Assembly: GCA_025352185.1 (NCBI GenBank)
Contig: JANXTV010000494.1
Span: 1 to 5,745, forward strand
Reading direction: 5' to 3'
Origin: Oligoflexia bacterium
GTDB lineage: Bacteria > Bdellovibrionota > UBA1018
DNA length: 5,745 bases
Shown: positions 1-4,732 of the stretch, piece after piece
Layout: every line of letters begins with the position of its first letter
How positions within the stretch are numbered: position 1 is the first letter of the stretch
Made by a program: the position numbers and the translations under genes
Notes under the pieces: model-generated
Database searches by the model: none
Told to the model about the DNA's origin: nothing
What the model saw: the letters and a program-made list of their open reading frames with translations, nothing else

Positions 1-421
1 CTCCTTCGACTTGCGAAACCGGCACTCCCGCCGCGCGAATCCAATCCGTCGCAAGTTTCGATCGAAGGCCGCCGCGCCAGCAGAAGACGAAACGCTTTTC
101 TTTGGGAACCGTCGCGAGCCGGGTCGTCCACGAAGCGACGCGACTTTCCCGGTGCGGATCGACTAACGAGTGTCCGAGGCGGATGGCCGCGTCTTGGCCC
201 TGCTCTTTATAGGTGAGGCCGACTCGGTGCCGTTCGTCGTTCGTCAGGATCGGGATATTTTCCGACCCGGGAACCACACCGTCGTGGAACTCCCCTTCGG
301 AACGGACGTCAATCAACACCGGGGATGACACGGTGACATAGCCGCAGCCCGCAGCGACGTCGCCGCCGGAGGAACTGTCTAACGTCGTTTCGATGAGAGA
401 ATCTGCTTGAACGAATGCCAT
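1..421 (-). CDS. mnmH: tRNA 2-selenouridine synthase, N-terminal part (cut by the window edge)
   Basis: This is the start of SelU/MnmH. In this family the enzyme replaces the sulfur of 2-thiouridine at the wobble base of certain tRNAs with selenium, using selenophosphate from SelD, through a geranylated intermediate. I translated the minus strand by eye: 140 whole residues are visible, and the stop lies beyond base 1. The N-terminal rhodanese domain is clear: LIDVRSEGEF at residues 36-45, then NIPILTNDER (55-64), VGLTYKEQGQDAA (67-79) and the active-site loop FCWRGGLRS (113-121). Cys114 is the expected catalytic cysteine, matching Cys97 of the E. coli enzyme. The P-loop ATPase-like C-terminal half, expected to bring the length to about 350 residues, is outside the window. 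The ATG at 421 is the only sensible start: an in-frame TAA lies two codons upstream, although no Shine-Dalgarno sequence is visible. The 37-bp spacer to the divergent gene must hold any promoter for both. Selenium use implies a selD gene elsewhere. The family call is firm. Confidence 0.93.
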   Translation of the reverse strand, partial: MAFVQADSLIETTLDSSSGGDVAAGCGYVTVSSPVLIDVRSEGEFHDGVVPGSENIPILTNDERHRVGLTYKEQGQDAAIRLGHSLVDPHRESRVASWTTRLATVPKEKRFVFCWRGGLRSKLATDWIRAAGVPVSQVEG

Positions 422-458
422 GGCGGTTTAAGTTAGAATAACACACGAGGCATATCCG

Positions 459-764
459 ATGAGTTCACCCCTAAATCCTGCACGTACCGTTACCCACGCC
501 GGCATCACCTACCATGTCACCCGACTTTACAGTTCGGGTCTCGGGTCCCAGTACGCGGCGACGGCGAAGAACGCAGAGGGAAAAGAGCAGACGACGTTCC
601 TCACGGAAGAAATCGTGGAGAAGAATCCCGCCCATGCCCCCCTCTTCGCAGCCTGCGCGAAACGATTCGACGATGCCCTTACGTTCGCGAAGTACGTCGG
701 TTCGAGTTCCTTCTGGCAGTCGCAACTCCCTCCTGACGGCATCACGAAAAAGCAAAACGACTAA
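459..764 (+). CDS. hypothetical protein, 101 residues
   Basis: I do not recognise this small protein. It has no signal peptide, no membrane segment and no obvious metal-binding or catalytic motif, so a soluble cytoplasmic protein is most likely. The first half looks beta-rich (GITYHVTRLYSSG at residues 15-27, then YAATAKNAEG and TTFLTEEIVEK). The second half looks helical (PLFAACAKRFDDALTFAKYV, about residues 61-80). The start is supported by GAGG at 447-450, eight bases before the ATG. A TAGAAT hexamer at 434-439 is a fair -10 match, but no good -35 box is found at normal spacing, so transcription is unresolved. It is divergent from mnmH with a 37-bp gap. Other open frames over the same bases, at 514-978 on the same strand and 471-755 on the other, lack ribosome sites or give arginine/serine-rich nonsense-like proteins, so this frame is preferred. 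No function is proposed. Confidence 0.72.
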   Translation: MSSPLNPARTVTHAGITYHVTRLYSSGLGSQYAATAKNAEGKEQTTFLTEEIVEKNPAHAPLFAACAKRFDDALTFAKYVGSSSFWQSQLPPDGITKKQND

Positions 765-797
765 AAACGCGTTAAACCACGCACCGCGTTATGGGCG

Positions 798-835
798 CAT
801 TTTGCCGAATCGGTCTCCATTTGCCGTAAAATCGC
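798..835. repeat. two imperfect direct copies of a CATTTTGCCG-AATCG-like element
   Basis: The intergenic stretch holds cattttgccgaatcgg at 798-813 and catttgccgtaaaatcgc at 818-835. The two start 20 bp apart, close to two helical turns, and differ by small insertions. They could be a pair of protein-binding half-sites upstream of the secreted-protein gene, or chance in a short intergenic region. This is a visual match only. Confidence 0.25.
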
Positions 836-871
836 CGCGTCATTCCTCTCGTACGGGCAGATTGTACTCAA

Positions 872-899
872 GTGACACGGGTACGCTTCTTGTTATACG
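872..899 (+). promoter_or_regulatory. candidate sigma-70-type promoter for the cysteine-rich secreted protein
   Basis: GTGACA at 872-877 matches five of six bases of the TTGACA -35 box. Sixteen bases later TATACG (894-899) matches four of six bases of the -10 box and is preceded by TG one base away, as in extended -10 promoters. Transcription would begin near 906 and give a leader of about 100 nt before the ATG at 1008. This is motif matching by eye. Confidence 0.4.
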
Positions 900-921
900 A
901 CTCCCCGTGACATCGCAATTA

Positions 922-936
922 CCTCTCCTGGAGAGG
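922..936. promoter_or_regulatory. perfect 15-bp dyad (7-bp arms, 1-bp centre) in the leader
   Basis: CCTCTCC at 922-928 and GGAGAGG at 930-936 are exact inverted copies around a single T. The site lies about 20-30 bp downstream of the predicted promoter -10 box and 72 bp before the start codon of the cysteine-rich secreted protein. With a one-base centre it is a better DNA operator than an RNA hairpin, where the innermost pairs could not close. A repressor roadblock site or a small leader stem are the two readings. Function is inferred only. Confidence 0.35.
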
Positions 937-1007
937 AGAAGTGGCACTACCGGAAGACCCGGAAGCGATGTCCGTTAATCGTAAACCTAATAGTTTTGAG
1001 GAGTCCC

Positions 1008-1670
1008 ATGAAAAACATCTCTCGTTCCATCGTCCTTGCTGCCCTTTGCCTGAGCGTCGTGCTCGCAACTGGATTCGTCTCCGTCGCCAACGCGGCTGAA
1101 GACGTTCTCCTGAATTCGAGTAAGGTCGCCGCTACTTCGGACGATCTGAATCTGATCCGCACTTCGATGACTCCATCGGAAGTCGAACTCACCCTCCCGA
1201 TTTCGATGGGAACGACGGTTTGCGCCGAATACGGCACCCGCGTGGTCTCCGGACAGAGCGGCGCCCATTGTGGATATGACAGCGTGGTTCGCCGCGTGTG
1301 CGTTCCTGAGCGCGTTTGCCACGTTAACCGCCGCACCGGCCGCACGGAATGCACGGACTACGGCCGCCGTTGTTACAACGAAGTCGTTAACGTCGCTCGC
1401 TACTGCAGCTGGGAAGAAACCTACTGCGTACGCCGCGCGGTCGAAACCACGACTAAGACTCGCTCGGTGACGATCAAGTTCAAAAAAATGGGCACCCTCG
1501 CGACTGGCGAACAGGAAGTCTTCTCCCTGAAGGGCCAGCAAAACCACACCGACGGACAGGACGCGACCTTCAACGTCGCTTCCGTCTCGACTCGTCGGCC
1601 GGTTTCGATCAAGACGCGAGACGGACTCTTTACCGGTGGTAAAGACGTCGTCATCATCAAGGGCCAATAA
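1008..1670 (+). CDS. secreted cysteine-rich protein, function unknown, 220 residues
   Basis: The protein has a clear Sec signal peptide: a basic start (MKNISRS), a hydrophobic core at residues 8-27 and an ANA|AED cleavage site near residue 29. The mature part holds exactly eight cysteines, at 72, 88, 98, 104, 115, 122, 133 and 140, enough for four disulfides, which fits export to the periplasm or outside. The last six form three C-x5/6-C pairs spaced about 18 residues apart. Around them lie alternating Val/Arg/Tyr stretches typical of beta strands. The cysteine-free C-terminal part (residues 146-220) is also beta-rich and contains two related segments, VTIK...LKGQ at 154-177 and VSIK...IKGQ at 199-220. 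The start is set by GAGGAG at 998-1003, four bases before the ATG; an in-frame TTG at 996 overlaps that ribosome site and is rejected. It is a single-gene unit ending in a strong terminator. I do not recognise the family and propose no enzyme activity. Confidence 0.85.
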   Translation: MKNISRSIVLAALCLSVVLATGFVSVANAAEDVLLNSSKVAATSDDLNLIRTSMTPSEVELTLPISMGTTVCAEYGTRVVSGQSGAHCGYDSVVRRVCVPERVCHVNRRTGRTECTDYGRRCYNEVVNVARYCSWEETYCVRRAVETTTKTRSVTIKFKKMGTLATGEQEVFSLKGQQNHTDGQDATFNVASVSTRRPVSIKTRDGLFTGGKDVVIIKGQ

Positions 1671-1697
1671 TCCCTCTCGAACCCACGTTAAAATGAG

Positions 1698-1730
1698 GAA
1701 AGGGCTCCCATCTGGGGGCCCTTTCTTTTT
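1698..1730 (+). terminator. intrinsic terminator after the cysteine-rich secreted protein
   Basis: GAAAGGGCTCCC (1698-1709) pairs with GGGGGCCCTTTC (1714-1725) over twelve base pairs with one G-U pair and an ATCT loop. TTTTT at 1726-1730 follows directly. It lies 28 bases after the stop codon and should separate this gene from the next one on the same strand. The mirrored A-tract on the other strand is weak, so it is mainly a plus-strand terminator. Confidence 0.95.
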
Positions 1731-1784
1731 ATAGAGTCCAATAATATTAGCAGTTTAAATAGCCTTTGCGGAAATTCTAGTAAA

Positions 1785-3164
1785 ATGCTAACGCAGTGCT
1801 CTATGCTCGTTAGCCTTCTCCGCGCCTTTGCAACCGCATTCAGCTTTATCGCGATCACGGCCTCCGCCTACACGGGCGCCGAAAACCATGAAGCGACCCT
1901 CACTTTCGACGGCACCGTTCTCATTGCGAGTTCAGTGCCACCGACGGAAAAGGCGTCCCGGGAAAAAATCGAAGCCCAGCTGAAGTTCCTTTTTGGACCG
2001 ATGACCCTTTCTGAACTTTCGGCCGTTCCTAAAAACGACCACCGCATCTCGGAAATCTTCGTCGACCGCTCTAGCGAGCACTCCGGTAAATACCTCGTCC
2101 GTTACCGTTACACGGGGACGATCTCGGTCCTCAACTCAGCCGGAACCTCCTACCCGGTCGTGCTCCCGTTTGAACCCGAGGCGATCTTTAATCAAGCCCT
2201 CGAGGCGAACGGTAGCGAGAATCCAAACGCATGCACCGATGCCCAGGATCCCGATGAACAGTACTTCTGGTATAACTGGAGCCCGGACCGCCCCGGATGT
2301 AAACTGACTCGCGATGAGCAGTACTACCAAGTCGAAGGAACGTTAAAGGCGCTCCCGAGCGCACAGGAAATCGTCGGGAGAGAAACCGTTCCGGAATATT
2401 CTCGCCTCGTGCAGACTCGAGACGGAAAAAAAATCATCCCGATTACTTTACTCATCGGCACTTACGCAGGAAACGCCAGCCGCTCTCCGATTAAGAGTAA
2501 AGATCCCGGCGCCGTCCAGTTCGACCAACTCCGGAATCAATTTATCGGAATGGGGTTTTCCGAATCCGAAATTACGCGGGCCGACCTTCGGAACCTCACC
2601 CGGGCCGCAAAGAAGCGTGGAGAAATTCCGCGCGGAAAATGGGTTAACGGTTATCCGTTCGCCCGCAAATTCGAAAAGGAAACGCCGAGCGGAACGGTTT
2701 CCGTCCGACTCTTCTACGGTGACTCTTCCGAGGAAGGATCGAGCGCTTTCTTCGTCCTCTATAAAGACGCAATCGAACACGACGCACTCATGATTTATGA
2801 CGGACACAGCGGACTGGGCGACTACCTCTCACTCGAAAAAATCCAACGGGAACGGCGAATTAAACTCGTCTCGAACCCCGAGATCTACCAAATCTATTAT
2901 TTCAATAGTTGCACCTCGTACGCGTACTACAACGATAGCTATTTCGCATGGAAGGCGTCCCCGACCGATCCGAGAGGAACGAAGCAGCTCGACATCATCA
3001 CGAACGGTCTAGCGACGGGCTATACGACTAAAGACACGAACATGGTCCTCGTTAAAGCAGTATTAGCAAATGCCGAGACCGGCAAAATAACGGACTACCG
3101 CACGATTACGTCGGCGATCGATACGAAGAACCTGATCGGCGTTAACGGCGACGCAGATAATTAG
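1785..3164 (+). CDS. secreted protein with a clan CD-like (caspase/gingipain-type) putative cysteine peptidase domain, 459 residues
   Basis: A Sec signal peptide occupies residues 1-28 (hydrophobic core about 8-26, cleavage at ASA|YTG). The N-terminal domain, about residues 33-205, is beta-rich and includes an aromatic patch between Cys150 and Cys172 (QYFWYNW...PGC). The C-terminal half from about residue 210 reads as an alternating alpha/beta fold. It has strand PITLLIGTY (219-227), strand VSVRLFYGDS, helix/strand SAFFVLYKDAIEHDALMIYD (320-339), then GHSG with His341, and after 35 residues strand IYYFNSC with Cys376. A hydrophobic strand ending in His-Gly/Ser, followed by a second ending in a small residue plus Cys, is the catalytic layout of clan CD peptidases; in gingipains the spacing is 33. 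Peptidase activity is inferred, and a CHAT-like or inactive relative is possible. No Shine-Dalgarno site is visible at 1785. TAAAAT at 1781-1786 resembles a -10 box, so the ATG at 1803 (residue 7) may be the real start; both give a good signal peptide. Confidence 0.85.
   Translation: MLTQCSMLVSLLRAFATAFSFIAITASAYTGAENHEATLTFDGTVLIASSVPPTEKASREKIEAQLKFLFGPMTLSELSAVPKNDHRISEIFVDRSSEHSGKYLVRYRYTGTISVLNSAGTSYPVVLPFEPEAIFNQALEANGSENPNACTDAQDPDEQYFWYNWSPDRPGCKLTRDEQYYQVEGTLKALPSAQEIVGRETVPEYSRLVQTRDGKKIIPITLLIGTYAGNASRSPIKSKDPGAVQFDQLRNQFIGMGFSESEITRADLRNLTRAAKKRGEIPRGKWVNGYPFARKFEKETPSGTVSVRLFYGDSSEEGSSAFFVLYKDAIEHDALMIYDGHSGLGDYLSLEKIQRERRIKLVSNPEIYQIYYFNSCTSYAYYNDSYFAWKASPTDPRGTKQLDIITNGLATGYTTKDTNMVLVKAVLANAETGKITDYRTITSAIDTKNLIGVNGDADN
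3142..3164. other. convergent 3' overlap of two coding regions, 23 bp
   Basis: The clan CD-like gene ends with TAG at 3162-3164. The AsmA/TamB-like gene on the other strand ends with TAA at 3144-3142. Both reading frames use the same 23 bp for their last six or seven residues and stop. No bidirectional hairpin with T-tracts is visible, so the two transcripts probably run into each other. Confidence 0.9.
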
Positions 3165-4608
3165 GCCGGGGCCGCGCGGAGCTGGCCGGCATGCGGCTCG
3201 CGGCCCGGCGCACGACCGGGACATATTTCGCGAACGGCGGCACGGACCGGTCGAAGTACTTTAAGTCGGTGTCGATTTGGAGACGTTTTAACGCGTCTAG
3301 ATCGGCGTAATTGCCCGAAAAATACAGGGCCGCGAGGTTATCTTGCGCGCTCTCCGAGCGGGTTGACCGCAAACGAATGGGTGTGGTCATGCCCCCGTGA
3401 ACAGCGGGAAGAAATTCAATCGTATAGAGTAGTCGTCCGACCATCGCACTCGCCCGGGCAAGCATCCCCACACTCCGGTCGATCGGCGCCAGAGGCGACA
3501 AATTAAATCGGGTCGTCCCGATCTGAAAGCTCCCGGCGAGTTCGAGCATCGGCGAAGTTCCGATCGCCTGGGGGGATCGTATTTCCAGGTTTAAATGGGT
3601 GATCGGGAGCGGTACCCGATAAAAATCTCGAACCGTAAGGTCGTGAACGTCGATATCGACCCTCGAGTTAGGGCCGAACTTTCCGCCGATCTTTCCGCCG
3701 AGCGCCGATAATTTCATCTCGACATCTTTCACCGCTTGGGGTGTACCCGCGATCTCAAGTTTTAGGTCGAGATCGTTGGAAATATAGTCTGGATCAAATG
3801 CTTTCCGCATCGTTGCCGAGACTTCCTCGATTCGGGGGTAGCTCCCTTTTTTCCATGCGAAACCTTTTGCGTGGTATTCCTGGCGTTCGGAAATAAAGTT
3901 CATTTCACCGAACTTTATTCCGTTGGCGAAAACGAAATCTTTATAACTGACTTCCTTGAATTCAAATTTTTCGAACCGGGTGGGGTCCACTCCGCCGAGC
4001 GAAGGAATAGACTGGGTTATCGTTTGGGTAACTTTAAAGTTCGAGAATCGAATTTCACCAATGCGAAACTCGCGAATCCACGGGTCATCGTTTAGAAACG
4101 CCCGTTTAAATATTTCGGTCGCTTTCTCGAGTGCCGCCTTCGAATCAGCGAGAGCCTTCGCTTCACCGGCCGTCGGAGTCGCCACTGGCACGGGAGCCGC
4201 GGCGGGAGGGGGCGACGAGCCGAGTACTTTCCCGGTAACCGTGATGTCTATCCCGTTCATCGCCATTTTATCGATAATCAGTTTTCGTGAAAAAAGGAGA
4301 TCGGCTAACCGCTTGTACTGGAATTCGATGCCCGTATATTTTCCATAGACGGGACTATCGACGTTACCAAAAGTCACTTCCGAAATTTTTAGGCCATTAT
4401 AAAGCGAACCTGAAATTCCAACGACGAAAACCTCGGCGTGCGAGACGACCTTCGCAAGAAATTCGAACGGGATCGTGGTGAAAAAGAGGAGCCCTAGATT
4501 CAGGCAAAAAAAGACGACGTAGATGCTGAGAAGCCGCGCGATCCATTTCATTCTTTTACCAATCGGACGAAAGATCTTTGACGCTACAGCTTCTGAACAA
4601 TCCAGCAT
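3142..4608 (-). CDS. AsmA/TamB-like inner-membrane-anchored envelope protein, 488 residues
   Basis: A single hydrophobic segment at about residues 22-46 anchors the protein, with the rest facing the periplasm. After it comes a stretch that resembles the N-termini of AsmA, TamB and YdbH-type proteins: GISGSLYNGLKISEVTFGN (64-82), then alternating strands and DKMAMNGIDITV (113-124). Those families bridge the envelope and take part in phospholipid transport or outer-membrane homeostasis. A Pro/Ala-rich linker (131-148) and a short charged helix follow, then a long beta-rich region with amphipathic strands. At 488 residues it is much shorter than TamB, nearer to AsmA size. The tail is basic (ends RRR). 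Two starts are possible. The ATG at 4608 has GAGAGG two bases upstream. The ATG at 4551 (residue 20) sits directly before the membrane segment but has only a weak ribosome site. A palindromic CTCTATAGAG lies upstream at 4634-4643. The family call is from pattern, not a search. Confidence 0.8.
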   Translation of the reverse strand: MLDCSEAVASKIFRPIGKRMKWIARLLSIYVVFFCLNLGLLFFTTIPFEFLAKVVSHAEVFVVGISGSLYNGLKISEVTFGNVDSPVYGKYTGIEFQYKRLADLLFSRKLIIDKMAMNGIDITVTGKVLGSSPPPAAAPVPVATPTAGEAKALADSKAALEKATEIFKRAFLNDDPWIREFRIGEIRFSNFKVTQTITQSIPSLGGVDPTRFEKFEFKEVSYKDFVFANGIKFGEMNFISERQEYHAKGFAWKKGSYPRIEEVSATMRKAFDPDYISNDLDLKLEIAGTPQAVKDVEMKLSALGGKIGGKFGPNSRVDIDVHDLTVRDFYRVPLPITHLNLEIRSPQAIGTSPMLELAGSFQIGTTRFNLSPLAPIDRSVGMLARASAMVGRLLYTIEFLPAVHGGMTTPIRLRSTRSESAQDNLAALYFSGNYADLDALKRLQIDTDLKYFDRSVPPFAKYVPVVRRAASRMPASSARPRPNYLRRR

Positions 4609-4732
4609 TTCCTCTCCCGCCGGGGCTCTCCTCCTCTATAGAGCAAATGACTAGCCCCAAAACCTAAATTCCCGAACGAGAACATAAGCTTAAATTTAGA
4701 AGCGACTCTCCCGATAGGTAAGTAAGGAATTC
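4609..4732. promoter_or_regulatory. divergent promoter region, 124 bp
   Basis: This spacer must carry the promoters for the AsmA/TamB-like gene (minus) and the PLD-family gene (plus). On the minus strand TATAGA, inside the perfect palindrome CTCTATAGAG at 4634-4643, is a -10-like box but has only a poor -35 match upstream. A strong AGGAGG-type sequence just below it is too far from any start codon to serve directly. On the plus side there is an AT-rich patch at 4684-4698 (TAAGCTTAAATTTA) but no convincing -35/-10 pair. I cannot name a specific promoter. Confidence 0.4.

Noticed and set aside
766..790. AACGCG/CGCGTT inverted repeat after the 101-residue gene as a terminator
   Set aside because: Six-base stem with a 13-base loop and no T-tract; not convincing.
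862..898. TTGTAC (862-867) as a -35 box for TTATAC (893-898)
   Set aside because: The spacer is 25 bp, far outside the workable range; GTGACA at 872-877 is a better partner.
514..978. Open frame of 154 codons overlapping the 101-residue gene and the intergenic region
   Set aside because: No ribosome site, Arg/Ser-rich composition typical of an out-of-frame reading, and it covers the candidate promoter and dyad of the next gene.
996..1007. TTG start four codons upstream for the cysteine-rich secreted protein
   Set aside because: It overlaps the GAGGAG ribosome site and would put extra residues before a normal signal peptide; the ATG at 1008 fits better.
987..1667. Long minus-strand frame opposite the cysteine-rich secreted protein
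   Set aside because: The plus-strand frame has a signal peptide, a GAGGAG ribosome site, patterned cysteines and a terminator; the minus frame mirrors its codon bias and has none of these.
2426..2433. Run of eight A in the clan CD-like gene as a programmed slippage site
   Set aside because: The frame continues cleanly through it with sensible protein on both sides, and no alternative frame of note opens; ordinary GGA-AAA-AAA-ATC codons explain it.
3165..3190. GC-rich GCCGG/CCGGC hairpin just after the clan CD-like stop as a terminator
   Set aside because: Short stem, large loop and no T-tract, and it lies in the coding sequence of the opposite gene where GC-rich Arg/Ala/Pro codons explain it.
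3956..4348. Plus-strand frames at 3871-4095, 3956-4348 and 4287-4481
   Set aside because: All lie antisense to the AsmA/TamB-like gene, lack ribosome sites and resemble no known protein.
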